Positions 8,838 to 17,721 are shown, counted from the stretch's first letter. The stretch: 64,000 bases of DNA from Chitinophagales bacterium (GCA_016787045.1 JAEUVA010000010.1:1-64000); one strand, 5' to 3'. Made by a program: numbers and translations. Notes: generated by a model not told the origin, from the sequence alone.

Positions 8838-9800
8838 ATGCAAAAAATTCTTATCACCGGAATTAGTGGATTTGTAGGTTTTCATCTGGCAAAAAAATTA
8901 GCCGATGAGTATATGGTTTATGGCATAGATATACCACAAGAACCGCAAAGTATATACACGCATCGGCTACAACAAATTAAAGACAAGGTAAATTACTCGC
9001 ATTGCGATATTCGTGATCAGCCGAAGTTGGGGGAGTATATTGCAACCGTTAGGCCAGATGTGATCATTCACTTGGCAGCTTGCACAGGTATAGCAGCATC
9101 AGAGGCCAACAAACCATTGTATTTTGATACGAATGTGTTGGGGTTTTCTAACTTGCTTCAACAGTGCAGTAACAATAATGTGCAGCATCTGATTTATGCC
9201 AGCAGTTCTTCGGTGTACAACCACTTAAACGAAGTGTATCGCGAAACTGATGAGGTAGAAAACCAGCTTTCTTACTACGGCAAAACCAAAAGGCAGTGCG
9301 AAACATTAGCCGCAAACTATGCCAGCCAGTTTGGGTTGAATTGTATCGGATTACGGTTTTTTACCGTGTATGGTTCTTGGGTACGCACCGATATGGCCGC
9401 ATGGAAATTTATGCGAGCAGTTGATGAAGGCAAGCCATGTACACTTTACAACAATGGAGAAGTATATCGCGACTTTACGCACGTGTCAGACATTGTAGAA
9501 TCTATTTTTAGGTTGCTGAAAAAAAGCCAAACTCATAGCCAATTGCCAGCACACGAGGTTTACAACATTGGGCACGGCTCACCGGTTTCGGTGCTGCACT
9601 ATTTACAAACAATTGCCAGTTGCATCGGCAAAGAGCCGATTATACATTACGCACCGCTACCTGCCAACGAGTTGCCGCGTACACATGCAGATACCACTAA
9701 ACTGCAACAGGCAATCGGATTTAAACCGGTTTGTAGTTTAGAAAGCGGGGTACGCGAAATGGTAGAGTGGTACAAACTATATGGTGCGGGTTTAGCGTAA
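8838..9800 (+). CDS. NAD-dependent sugar epimerase/dehydratase (extended SDR)
   Basis: 320 aa. The N-terminal Rossmann motif is G8-x-x-G11-x-x-G14 (TGISGFVG). The active site has SSSSVY with Y147-x-x-x-K151 (YYGKTK). Spacing and the RFFTVYG and VYRDFTHVSDIV segments match UDP-glucuronate 4-epimerase / UDP-glucose 4-epimerase-like enzymes, which interconvert nucleotide sugars in the cytoplasm. It starts 30 nt after the small lipoprotein gene. With the nearby nucleotidyltransferase and glycosyltransferase it suggests a loose surface-sugar neighbourhood. The exact sugar is not determinable. Confidence 0.9.
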   Translation: MQKILITGISGFVGFHLAKKLADEYMVYGIDIPQEPQSIYTHRLQQIKDKVNYSHCDIRDQPKLGEYIATVRPDVIIHLAACTGIAASEANKPLYFDTNVLGFSNLLQQCSNNNVQHLIYASSSSVYNHLNEVYRETDEVENQLSYYGKTKRQCETLAANYASQFGLNCIGLRFFTVYGSWVRTDMAAWKFMRAVDEGKPCTLYNNGEVYRDFTHVSDIVESIFRLLKKSQTHSQLPAHEVYNIGHGSPVSVLHYLQTIASCIGKEPIIHYAPLPANELPRTHADTTKLQQAIGFKPVCSLESGVREMVEWYKLYGAGLA

Positions 9801-10097
9801 GTGTCCTGCACATGTGTACAACATCGTCAACAATTTAGCACAGTCATTCGCTAACTTACTACGCACAAATATTAAAAAATAGTTAGCTCTTTTTTTGCAA
9901 ATCATTCATTTATAGTTTGTTGAACCTGGCGTAACCCTTAACTAACATTTGTGGAAACAGAGGGTTCGGTTTGGCACTGTTATCGTTAAAGATGTGGAAA
10001 CCGGTTAAAAAGCGCAGATGAATCCACAGGGTGTACACAACATCAAGCAATTGTTTGCGTTTTTTTAAGGTAAAGTTTCTAACCAAAACTAAAGCTT
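9801..10097. other. 297-nt intergenic region with DnaA-box-like repeats
   Basis: No gene is visible. The region is AT-rich in its first half. TGTGGAAAC occurs twice (9950-9958 and 9993-10001) and an inverted near-copy, GAATCCACA, lies at 10020-10028. Each is two mismatches from the DnaA box TGTGGATAA. The word TGTACA(CA)ACATC occurs near both ends (about 9815 and 10033), with the palindrome GTGTACAC at 10031-10038. No known regulatory class was recognised. Confidence 0.35.
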
Positions 10098-10244
10098 ATG
10101 AAAACCGACACTTCCATGAATTTGATGCTCGTTGCTTTTTGCATTGTGCTGATGGGTTTTGTTTTTCTCAACAGCCGCATGAGCGAATCTATCAACAAAA
10201 AACAGCAGGCCTTAGAGCAACAGCACTCGCCCCATGAGCCATAG
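10098..10244 (+). CDS. Small single-pass membrane peptide (48 aa)
   Basis: An ATG at 10098 opens a 48-aa frame ending in TAG at 10242-10244. A short polar N-terminus (MKTDTS) is followed by one strong transmembrane helix (about residues 7-25, MLVAFCIVLMGFVFL) and a hydrophilic, Gln-rich tail (NKKQQALEQQ). The composition is that of a real membrane peptide, whereas the longer frame overlapping it at 10031-10237 looks random. Its stop lies 3 nt from the convergent subtilase stop. Function unknown. Confidence 0.6.
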   Translation: MKTDTSMNLMLVAFCIVLMGFVFLNSRMSESINKKQQALEQQHSPHEP

Positions 10245-10247
10245 CGC

Positions 10248-12113
10248 TTAACGACCCAGTATGGTTATTTTTTTAGCTGTGCTAACAGCTTCATGCTGGT
10301 AATGCAGCAGGTAAACACCTGCACTTAAGCCGGCTATATCCAGCACAGTAGAGTTTTGGATAATGTTTTGTTGCTGTACTAAATTTCCGATTGTATTGTA
10401 GATGGAAACAATGCCTTTATCCGTTGTACTGAGTAGGGTTAATGTTTCATAAGCCGGATTGGGAAAAACCTGAACCGACAATTCTTCTTTGGCAGAAGAA
10501 ACGTAGGTATAGTTTTGCGCATAAAGCAGTGCCTGATAGGCATTTACACGACCATACCCTAATGGCTTACACCAGGCGCCATGCACATACGCAGAGTCGT
10601 ACCCGTAGCCGCCCACTTTTTCTGCAGTAGTAGCCATAATGTGGCGAATATCTTCGGGCGAAAAGCCGTGATTGATAGATAAAAGTAAAGCCCCTACCGC
10701 AGCCGCATTAGGGCAGGCAGCAGAAGTGCCATTAAAGCTGTTGTAATAATCACCGGTGCTAAAACCCTTAGAGCCGCGAATATCGGTACTGATAACTTTT
10801 ACACCCGGGGCGCCAAAATCGGTACCCTTACCGTAGTTCGCTCCCCACGATTCGCCACTGCAATCTCCGGGCGATTTTCGCTTGTCGCACATGTTGGTGG
10901 CGGTTACGGCAATAGTTTGCGGTAAAGACGATGGCCATATTACACCCGTGCTGTCTTCTTCGTTTCCGCTGCTAAAAAACATAGCCACCCCCTTGCCCTG
11001 CCGCCCTTGTGTGTAAGCAGTCTGTATAGCGTCTTCTACGGGTTGTGTACCCCCCGGCAAAAAAGAAATCAATGAAGGGGGTAAGCCCCACGAATTACTG
11101 AGTATGTCTGCATTTGCCGTACTCCAACTCCAGCCAATAGCATCGGCAAAGGCGCTGGCTGTGCTGTACGGCAGTGGGTCGCTGGCGCCTTGTAGTAATA
11201 CATAATAAAAAGCTCTAACGGGTATAATCTTACATTTTGGAGCCACTCCGGCTATGCCCAGGTTGTTATCTTTTTCGGCTGCCACAATACCGGCACAACA
11301 AGTGCCGTGGCCATCGTTTGAGTATGCTGGTGTAGGGTATCCATCGGTAGAATCATCCACTGCATCGTAACCGGGCAGCATGTTGTTTTTTAAATCGTTG
11401 TGCAGGGTATCTACACCCGAGTCCACAATAGAAATTTTGATGTTGGGCGAACCCTCAGTTATTGTCCAGGCACTGTCCACATCCATATCGGCATCGGGCG
11501 TGCCGTTATATTGGAGCGGTGTGCCGTAGTTTTCTATAGCCCATTGGCGGGCGTAGTGCGTATCGTTGCTATTCACCAGCGGGTTGAGTAAATAATCGGG
11601 CGAAGCGTACTCACACCATCCTTCTTGCATTAGCAGTTTGCACCATTCTATAGTGTTGAGTTTAGAAGAAGCAATTTCAATGCTATAAAGATTGGTAATG
11701 TATTTATCGGCTTTGGGTTCGCTCAATTGCAGTTGTTGCAAACGGGCTTTGAGCATCGGCTCAAAATTTTGATGCTTTGTTTTTACAAAAACCTTATTGA
11801 GCACACCTGCATAATGTAGGCCATCGGTAATAAAGAAACTGACCCACTTAATTTCGCTCTTGCTCTTTGCCCATTGCTGTGCGTGCTCAAAATCATTGAC
11901 CATACAAATAGTAACATTTGGCGATGGCAGATGTGTAAAGTGGCTAATGGAATTGCACTCCCTTAGTAATTCATCTTTTTGTTGTGCAGATATATTTTTC
12001 TCAAAAATCAGCAATAGGCGGTCTTGTGCAATGTGCTTTTGATATTCATCAAAGCCATTGCCGGCAAATAGTTGTTGGGCAGCTAATAGCAGCAGGAGTA
12101 GCAGTTTCTTCAT
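10248..12113 (-). CDS. Subtilisin-like (S8) serine protease with T9SS sorting domain
   Basis: 621 aa, exported. A signal peptide (to about residue 17) is followed by a propeptide-like region to about 190, then the S8 domain with triad D231 (SIVDSGVD), H269 (DGHGTCCAG) and S464 (FNGTSAACPN); the oxyanion asparagine is in SSGNEED. The last 75 residues (VFPNPAYETLTLLS ... LSAGVYLLHYQ) form a type A T9SS C-terminal domain, so the protease should be exported through the outer membrane and anchored or released. It follows the PorP/SprF gene on the same strand, separated by a terminator, so it may have its own promoter. Confidence 0.95.
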   Translation of the reverse strand: MKKLLLLLLLAAQQLFAGNGFDEYQKHIAQDRLLLIFEKNISAQQKDELLRECNSISHFTHLPSPNVTICMVNDFEHAQQWAKSKSEIKWVSFFITDGLHYAGVLNKVFVKTKHQNFEPMLKARLQQLQLSEPKADKYITNLYSIEIASSKLNTIEWCKLLMQEGWCEYASPDYLLNPLVNSNDTHYARQWAIENYGTPLQYNGTPDADMDVDSAWTITEGSPNIKISIVDSGVDTLHNDLKNNMLPGYDAVDDSTDGYPTPAYSNDGHGTCCAGIVAAEKDNNLGIAGVAPKCKIIPVRAFYYVLLQGASDPLPYSTASAFADAIGWSWSTANADILSNSWGLPPSLISFLPGGTQPVEDAIQTAYTQGRQGKGVAMFFSSGNEEDSTGVIWPSSLPQTIAVTATNMCDKRKSPGDCSGESWGANYGKGTDFGAPGVKVISTDIRGSKGFSTGDYYNSFNGTSAACPNAAAVGALLLSINHGFSPEDIRHIMATTAEKVGGYGYDSAYVHGAWCKPLGYGRVNAYQALLYAQNYTYVSSAKEELSVQVFPNPAYETLTLLSTTDKGIVSIYNTIGNLVQQQNIIQNSTVLDIAGLSAGVYLLHYQHEAVSTAKKITILGR

Positions 12114-12145
12114 CCCTCAAACCAACACAAAGTTTTTGTAAAAAG

Positions 12146-12173
12146 AAAAGCCCAGCAACATTGCAGGGCTTTT
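12146..12173 (-). terminator. Intrinsic terminator after the PorP/SprF gene
   Basis: On the minus strand AAAAGCCC and GGGCTTTT pair around an inner GCAA/TTGC stem with one A-A mismatch, followed by CTTTTTAC. It lies between the PorP stop (12193) and the subtilase start (12113). Confidence 0.8.
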
Positions 12174-12192
12174 GAAAAGAATTGAATTAAGA

Positions 12193-13221
12193 TTAAAAGT
12201 TCGGGCAATACTTTTCGTATTGTATAGAAGCCGGGCGTTCTTTCTTAAATACATATATGGCCGATACTTCTAATGCACCTTGCGCGCGTGACGCATTGCG
12301 CAAGCCCGAGTGGTTTACATCATAACTTAAACCAATGCGGGTATTAAAGAACTCAACACCAAGGTTTAGTATCACGGCATCTTTAACGCGGTACCATCCA
12401 CCGCCAAAAATGGCCACATCATCATTCAGCCAGTAGTTTAATCCCAATCCAAAGTTGTATTGCTGTGCATTGCTTTGCAGCATAAACAAAAAGGTAGGCG
12501 TTAAGCTAAAATTGTAGTAACGGTCTAAAAAGAACTCAGCACCGGCATGTACATTGTAGCGGTAGTTGAGCCGATTGGTGGCATCACCTAAAAAAGATTC
12601 GCGTGGGCGCGAAAGGTGGCTCATCGAAAAGCCCACATAGTAGCGAGCCATATCGGCAGCCGCATGGCTCCACAAAGCGCCAATGTTTACATCGGGGTAT
12701 AGTATGGATTGATTGTTGAAATTGCTTTCGCCATTAGAGAGCGAAGTGTTCCACCCAAAGTTGTCTAACTGGCTTTCAAAAACTAAGTTTTGAATATTTA
12801 CGCGCTTAGAAATTACCCCGGCCTGTATGCCTAAACTGATACGGCCACGGCCATATCTATCTACCGCTTTGTGGTAGGCAATAGAGGCCAAACCGCTGTA
12901 AGTGGTTAGTGCGCCATCGCCCGCTTTATCGGCATAAAACACACCGCCAAAACCAAAACCATCGTTACCCAAGCGCTCGCGCAATATAGGTGCATCTACA
13001 CTGGCCTGGTAAGTTTGGTAAGGCGCTACAGAATTAAGCGTAGGAATGGTAAACCACTGGTTGCGGTAATTAAAGCCCGCGCGAAAAACCCCGTTGATAT
13101 TGGCGGTAAGAGCCGGGTTGAGCGTAAGGGGAGAAGCATAGTATTGCGAAAAGTGAATGTCTTGAGCAATGCCGGATGCCGAAGCAATAAGTGCGAGTAT
13201 AAAAATGTAAACCTTCTTCAT
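12193..13221 (-). CDS. PorP/SprF-family type IX secretion membrane protein
   Basis: 342 aa. A signal peptide ending in ASGIAQ is followed by the family signature DIHFSQYYASPLTLNPALTA and then an outer-membrane beta-barrel pattern of alternating aromatic strands. PorP/SprF proteins sit in the outer membrane and help export or attach specific T9SS cargo, often an adhesin encoded next door. Here the adjacent cargo is a subtilase with a type A sorting domain, whereas many PorP/SprF partners carry type B domains. Whether the two are functional partners is inference. Confidence 0.93.
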   Translation of the reverse strand: MKKVYIFILALIASASGIAQDIHFSQYYASPLTLNPALTANINGVFRAGFNYRNQWFTIPTLNSVAPYQTYQASVDAPILRERLGNDGFGFGGVFYADKAGDGALTTYSGLASIAYHKAVDRYGRGRISLGIQAGVISKRVNIQNLVFESQLDNFGWNTSLSNGESNFNNQSILYPDVNIGALWSHAAADMARYYVGFSMSHLSRPRESFLGDATNRLNYRYNVHAGAEFFLDRYYNFSLTPTFLFMLQSNAQQYNFGLGLNYWLNDDVAIFGGGWYRVKDAVILNLGVEFFNTRIGLSYDVNHSGLRNASRAQGALEVSAIYVFKKERPASIQYEKYCPNF

Positions 13222-13289
13222 GCCAAATGGGTTATTGAAAATTTAAGTGTTGGTAAAAATAGTATTTCGGGTTTTGCAAACAAGGTTTT

Positions 13290-14207
13290 TTACAGATGCT
13301 TTTTTAGCCCAAAACGTTGTAGTGGGTGCCGTTTTAACAAGTGGTAAGTTTCGGGCGTAGCGCCAAAGCCCTCGTAAAAGCGGGCTATGGAGCTTATAGA
13401 GGAGCCCTCAAAATCAAAAATTACCGGTTGCCCGGCATATTGGGCAATTAGTTGAGCAAACAAAAAATGCGCACCCCCCGTTTTTTTGCCCTCGGCATTA
13501 GAGCAATTGATAAGCGCAATTTTGCGATTGGTATGATGAATCAGCAGCACCGCAGCCAGCCAGTCTCCTGCGCTATTTTTTACGGCTGCAAATTGAGCCG
13601 CATGGTGTTCATCTAAAGTGCGGCATAGGTTTAAGAAATGCTGCTCGTGCTTTGGACTAAATTTTTCTTTTACCCGGTCAATATTAGAGAGGTAAAAATG
13701 GGCAAAGTGTTGTGCCGGGTTGTTGGGGGCAAAAATTAAACCGGCTTTGGCTGCCTTGCCGATATTTCGTAGATGGTTTTGCGAAAAGTTTTGTTTCAAT
13801 GCATGGTAAGATACAGACAAGGGCAACAACAAGTTTTTTCGCTCGCTCAACTTAAATTTTTCTTTTAGCGAAACACATTCGGCATTTAACTGATAGTGAG
13901 CAAGTGTAAATTTTTTGAGTGCCAATCGCATCATTTCGGTAGCACATTCGCTGTTCCATTCTTCTTTGAAAAATAAGCCCAACTGCTGGCAGTAATACGG
14001 CTGATATAAATGTTTAATGCCTAATTTGGAGAGGTAAGGAAGCGGTAATACGGCTTCGTAATTTTCTGCTACAATGGCTCCCCAGTTTTCGGATACGGCA
14101 TCTAAATACCAGGTGTAAGCATAGGGCAAACTACACGGGGAGCTCTCAATGGTTTTGTTCCAAAGCGCATCGTTTATTTCGTTTCGCTTGGCCCACCGTA
14201 GTTTCAC
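13290..14207 (-). CDS. FemAB/GNAT-like acyltransferase
   Basis: 305 aa. The pattern fits the GNAT/FemX-like acetyltransferase superfamily: an N-terminal segment naming the site (SSPCSLPYAYTWYLDAV), a middle with LLPLSVSYHALKQNFSQNHLRNI, and a C-terminal GNAT-like part (AAVLLIHHTNRKIALINCSN, FDFEGSSISSIARFYEGFGA). The FEGSSIxSIxxFYxxFGA motif is typical of such proteins in Bacteroidota. These enzymes transfer acyl or aminoacyl groups in wall or polysaccharide assembly; the substrate is unknown. Its start overlaps the upstream deacetylase-like gene by 4 nt, so the two are translationally coupled. Confidence 0.72.
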   Translation of the reverse strand: MKLRWAKRNEINDALWNKTIESSPCSLPYAYTWYLDAVSENWGAIVAENYEAVLPLPYLSKLGIKHLYQPYYCQQLGLFFKEEWNSECATEMMRLALKKFTLAHYQLNAECVSLKEKFKLSERKNLLLPLSVSYHALKQNFSQNHLRNIGKAAKAGLIFAPNNPAQHFAHFYLSNIDRVKEKFSPKHEQHFLNLCRTLDEHHAAQFAAVKNSAGDWLAAVLLIHHTNRKIALINCSNAEGKKTGGAHFLFAQLIAQYAGQPVIFDFEGSSISSIARFYEGFGATPETYHLLKRHPLQRFGLKKHL

Positions 14208-15526
14208 GCTTGCATCATTTCTGTGGCTTCTTCGGCCACGGTTTCAAACACTCTGCGCCAGCCGCGGTATTGGTGGCGTTCAATAAACGTATCGTTATGC
14301 CACAGGGCATAGCAGGTGCCGTTTACCTCACGCACACTTTGCATGATTTTGCGAATGCGCTCTAGCCCCTCGCGGTAGTTCTTTTTTTTATATTGAATAA
14401 ATGTGGTATCCATAAAAGCAATAGGGTGCATGCGGATGTTTTCTTGCTTGTTGTGGATGAGGTTAAACAGGTAATACGGGGTGCAAATACCAGCCCTAAA
14501 GCCCGGATGTGGTGCATAGCCCATGGAGTAATCATCGGTAATGCCGTAGTCAATTAACCGTAAAAATGAACGAGGCACATGAAACCGAAGGTAATGATAG
14601 CGGTTCATTTTTACGGATGTATTGGTAATGTTTTCCAGCCGCATTATTTCATTCTTCTCAATCTTGTTGTGCTTATGCGATTGGTAAGATAAGTGAATGC
14701 CCGCTTTTGCCTGCTCAGATACTTTTCGGATAATTTCCTGAAACGGCTCGTAGGTGTGTGGTATGCTTTTGTCAAATCTTGATTGATCGGCCATTAAGAA
14801 AAAGAATAATGGATTTTGGTGGTATTTTTTGCAAATGCTCAGGATGTAATCAAACGTATCAAAGGGGTCTTTTTTACCTCGGGTTAGCACTAAAAAACGC
14901 TCTGCCAATGCTTTGAAGTCATTCATCACCATGTCGCGAATAGCACCGCCAATGTTGCGCTGAAAGCCCTTGCCCTTGTAGCTGAAAGCCATATCCACAT
15001 CAAAGGTTGGTATGTAGGTAAACTTACGCTCTTTGAACTCTAACTGCGGATACAACTCGCGTAGCTTATCTCTCAAAAAAACGGCATACATGTTCACCAT
15101 CGGTTTTTCCAAAAAACCTGCTTTGTAGTTCATGCTTTGGCTGGCTCTAAAGCGGTTGTATTTGTCTTGCTTGGCTGGCAAGTATTCAGCATAGCTGGTG
15201 ACCAAGTAAAAAGCAGTAGCAAACAAATCGAAAGGTAATACACTCTTATCGCTAACTGTAAAAAATCCTTTTAGGTTTTCGTGCTCGGCAGTGGCTATGG
15301 GTTGATATTTGATGTCCGTATCAAACAGTATTTCGTGGCATTCAAAAAACAACTCATTGCCTAACGGTTGCTTTGCGTAACTGAACTTTGGTAAGGAAGA
15401 TTGAACGAACCTTTCCTTATCGGAAGTCAGTTCATAGTTTAAACCCAACAAATCGGTGAGCAATAAATCAGAGGTATATCGTAGCCGATTGGTCGCTTCA
15501 GGCGTGTATATCAGTAATTGGTTCAA
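14204..15526 (-). CDS. Polysaccharide-deacetylase-like protein (with a Bacteroidota-type N-terminal domain)
   Basis: 440 aa. The N-terminal about 165 residues (LLIYTPEATNRLRYTSDLLL ... YNRFRASQS) match the domain that precedes NodB-like deacetylases in Bacteroidota. The NodB-like part begins at TFDVDMAFSYKG, with the paired aspartates, and continues through AGIHLSYQSHKH, HYLRFHVPRS and DDYSMGYAPHPGFRAG. No signal peptide is present, so it acts in the cytoplasm. It is the middle gene of a tight minus-strand operon: 8 nt after the 3HCDH-like gene and overlapping the acyltransferase by 4 nt. Joint action on an O-antigen or exopolysaccharide precursor is inference. Confidence 0.8.
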   Translation of the reverse strand: MNQLLIYTPEATNRLRYTSDLLLTDLLGLNYELTSDKERFVQSSLPKFSYAKQPLGNELFFECHEILFDTDIKYQPIATAEHENLKGFFTVSDKSVLPFDLFATAFYLVTSYAEYLPAKQDKYNRFRASQSMNYKAGFLEKPMVNMYAVFLRDKLRELYPQLEFKERKFTYIPTFDVDMAFSYKGKGFQRNIGGAIRDMVMNDFKALAERFLVLTRGKKDPFDTFDYILSICKKYHQNPLFFFLMADQSRFDKSIPHTYEPFQEIIRKVSEQAKAGIHLSYQSHKHNKIEKNEIMRLENITNTSVKMNRYHYLRFHVPRSFLRLIDYGITDDYSMGYAPHPGFRAGICTPYYLFNLIHNKQENIRMHPIAFMDTTFIQYKKKNYREGLERIRKIMQSVREVNGTCYALWHNDTFIERHQYRGWRRVFETVAEEATEMMQA

Positions 15527-15534
15527 TTCCTAGG

Positions 15535-16221
15535 TTATTTCTTTTTGTAAAATGTTTCGTTGCGGAGGTATTTTGTTTTGAGCAGCGGGCAAATTTTGTA
15601 TCGCTCGTCTTTGGTATCTTCATACAGAGCGGTCAAAGTTTCAAATACTGCGGTAATGCCAATTTTATCGCACCATTCAAACGGACCATACGGATAGTTG
15701 GTGCCCAATTTCATGCTAGTGTCTATATCTTCAATACCGGCAGTGCCCTCTTGTAAGGTGTAGCACGCTTCGTTGATAATCATAAAGATTATGCGCGGCT
15801 TTATCATACCTACGCGGTCTTCTACGGGGGCATAATTTACTTGCAGTTTTTTTAATAACTGTTCTAAAGCCGGAAATTCAAATTTCCGGAAAGCACTTAC
15901 TTCCCACAGAGATTGTTCTAAAAAACCTGGTAGTGGATTGATGCCAAAAAGCTGACATTTTACCTTAGCATTAGTAGCATACACCATTTCGGCTAATGAA
16001 GACTTTACGGCACTCACCAGCACAGGTTTTTCTTTTAGAGCAGCGTAGTAAGCAAGATTAGAAGGGTCATCATCTAGGTTTAAATCAAATACGACATCGT
16101 ATTGTTTAAAATCCTCTTCCTCGTCCCCATCGGTATAGTCCAATTCTATGTCGGGCACTGCCGCAAGGCGTGCGCGGAGTTCGTTTACGCGTTGTTGTTC
16201 ACCGGTAGCTAAAATTCGCAT
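15535..16221 (-). CDS. Degenerate 3-hydroxyacyl-CoA dehydrogenase-like protein
   Basis: The frame is open from 16251 (238 aa), but alternative ATGs lie at 16233, 16227 and 16221; MRILATGEQQ at 16221 aligns best as the first strand of a Rossmann fold. The C-terminal domain (RIIFMIINEACYTLQEGTAG, MKLGTNYPYGPFEW) is unmistakably the 3HCDH C-terminal domain. The N-terminal half follows the family (YDVVFDLN, LVSAVKSSLAEM, LFGINPLPGF) but lacks the glycine-rich NAD loop, and the catalytic histidine of the usual HFFNP motif is absent. It is therefore probably not an active dehydrogenase. First gene of the operon running to 13290. Confidence 0.75.
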   Translation of the reverse strand: MRILATGEQQRVNELRARLAAVPDIELDYTDGDEEEDFKQYDVVFDLNLDDDPSNLAYYAALKEKPVLVSAVKSSLAEMVYATNAKVKCQLFGINPLPGFLEQSLWEVSAFRKFEFPALEQLLKKLQVNYAPVEDRVGMIKPRIIFMIINEACYTLQEGTAGIEDIDTSMKLGTNYPYGPFEWCDKIGITAVFETLTALYEDTKDERYKICPLLKTKYLRNETFYKKK

Positions 16222-16270
16222 TCGCATGTACATTAGCCGCGCAAAATACATTTTTCTTTAAACCATCCAC

Positions 16271-16651
16271 ATGAGCAAAACCGTCATTTCTACCACCGAA
16301 GCACCATCGGCTATTGGCCCCTATTCGCAAGCTATTAAAGCAGGGAACATGCTGTTTGTTTCCGGCCAAATACCCATAGACCCTGCCACCGGCCAACTTA
16401 TTAGTAGTACCATAGAAGCAGAAACCCACCGCGTAATGCAAAACATTGGCGCTATTTTACAAGCAGCCGGATTGGGTTATGAGCACATTGTAAAAACCGG
16501 TATTTTCTTAAAAAGCATGAACGATTTTGCAGCAGTTAATGAGGTGTATGCCTCTTACTTTACAAGCGACTTTCCTGCTCGTGAAACCGTAGAAGTAGCG
16601 CGCTTACCTAAAGATGCGCGGGTAGAAATTTCGGTAGTGGCTGTGGGTTAA
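16271..16651 (+). CDS. ridA: RidA family reactive-imine deaminase
   Basis: 126 aa, the standard length. All family landmarks are present: [21 protein letters not shown] near the N-terminus, the [15 protein letters not shown] segment, and [18 protein letters not shown], which carries the active-site arginine. RidA hydrolyses 2-aminoacrylate and related enamines/imines released by PLP enzymes, protecting the cell. It is divergent from the 3HCDH-like gene (about 50 nt between preferred starts). Its stop codon overlaps the stop of the convergent collagen-like gene. Confidence 0.96.
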   Translation: MSKTVISTTEAPSAIGPYSQAIKAGNMLFVSGQIPIDPATGQLISSTIEAETHRVMQNIGAILQAAGLGYEHIVKTGIFLKSMNDFAAVNEVYASYFTSDFPARETVEVARLPKDARVEISVVAVG

Positions 16652-17721
16652 AACCCCGTACCACCACCATTTTGCGAAGCAGGGCGCAGGTCATCTGCTA
16701 ATTGACGTTTAATGAACATTACATCTACACTCCAGTCTTCACCACTGGGGCCTTCGGTATCGCCTTTAAACCACCAAGTGCCACCGTTTTCGTACATGCG
16801 GGCGCGGGTGCTTTCTGCATCGGCATTACTGGTGGGGTAAAAACCGGCAATAACGGCTACGTAAGTTGCGCTGGATACACCAGTGTTTCTGTTGGGGTTA
16901 TCGCAGCCGTTGCAAAAAAAGCGTTGCAGATAAATGGGTTTGCTGCCGGCCACAAAAATATCGCCATTGGCTTCTACGCTCATGCGGTTTTGGTTGTTGG
17001 TAATAAAGTTGAGCGGAGCATTGCCGGTATTGCCAATGTTATTGCTGGTCGGGTTGGTATTGCCGCCTACGAGCCATGCAGCATTTGGCGAGGTGATGGT
17101 ATTGCCGCAGTTATCGGCATAAGTAATAGTACCGCTATTGTTAAATGATAGAGTTGTAGGCGCACATGGAGTAGCCGGACCTGTAGCCCCGGTAGCTCCT
17201 GTAGCTCCGGTGTTTCCTTGCAAACCCTGCGCACCCGTTGCGCCAGTATTGCCTTGTACACCTGTGGCGCCAGTGTTTCCTTGCGCACCGGTGGCACCTA
17301 TACTTCCCGTAGCTCCGGTATCGCCTTGCGGGCCGGTAGCTCCCTGCGGGCCGGTGGGGCCTACATTACCTTGTGCACCCGTAGGGCCGGTTGGACCTTG
17401 CGGCCCCGTAGGGCCGGGTACAGGAGGCAATGGAAAAGGAACCCATTGTGTACCATCCCAATACCAAAACTGATTAGTGTCGGGACCAAATACCAAAAGC
17501 CCTTGGTTGGTGGCATTGAGCATTGCCCCCAAAGAGGTACGTTCAGCGGCATCTAACTTGGGGATGAGTAGCCCTTTGCTGTTGGATTCTAAATGTAATA
17601 GTGCATAAGGGTCCGGGTTGGCTATGCCTATGCCCACGTTGTTTTGGGCTAAACCGGCCAACACCATGGCCAACAAAAGTACAGATGTAAATAGGTTTTT
17701 TTTCATGGATGCAGATTTCAA
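16648..17721 (-). CDS. Secreted collagen-like protein
   Basis: 357 aa; the start may be the internal ATG of [10 protein letters not shown] signal peptide ending in LAGLAQ is followed by a short module found at the start of Bacteroidota fibre-like exoproteins ([36 protein letters not shown]), then [17 protein letters not shown] sequence, then about 28 Gly-X-Y triplets rich in GPTGPQG and GATGAQGN. The C-terminal about 170 residues contain a small-repeat segment ([20 protein letters not shown]) and a globular tail. No T9SS domain was recognised. It is probably a trimeric surface or extracellular fibre; the ligand is unknown. Confidence 0.8.
   Translation of the reverse strand: MKSASMKKNLFTSVLLLAMVLAGLAQNNVGIGIANPDPYALLHLESNSKGLLIPKLDAAERTSLGAMLNATNQGLLVFGPDTNQFWYWDGTQWVPFPLPPVPGPTGPQGPTGPTGAQGNVGPTGPQGATGPQGDTGATGSIGATGAQGNTGATGVQGNTGATGAQGLQGNTGATGATGATGPATPCAPTTLSFNNSGTITYADNCGNTITSPNAAWLVGGNTNPTSNNIGNTGNAPLNFITNNQNRMSVEANGDIFVAGSKPIYLQRFFCNGCDNPNRNTGVSSATYVAVIAGFYPTSNADAESTRARMYENGGTWWFKGDTEGPSGEDWSVDVMFIKRQLADDLRPASQNGGGTGF
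17172..17419 (-). repeat. Collagen-type Gly-X-Y triplet repeat
   Basis: Tandem 9- and 18-nt units within the collagen-like gene encode [15 protein letters not shown] triplets. Such arrays can change copy number by slippage or recombination. The repeat also creates long artificial Pro/Val-rich frames on the opposite strand. Confidence 0.85.

Noticed and set aside
5638..9800. Complete O-antigen/capsule cluster
   Set aside because: Only four relevant genes, on both strands and in separate units, with no polymerase or flippase adjacent.
10031..10237. 68-aa plus-strand frame
   Set aside because: The overlapping 48-aa frame at 10098 has a coherent membrane helix; this one has a random composition and starts in the repeat region.
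16702..17556. Several plus-strand frames opposite the collagen-like gene
   Set aside because: They are Pro/Val/Ala-rich artefacts of Gly-X-Y triplets read on the other strand.
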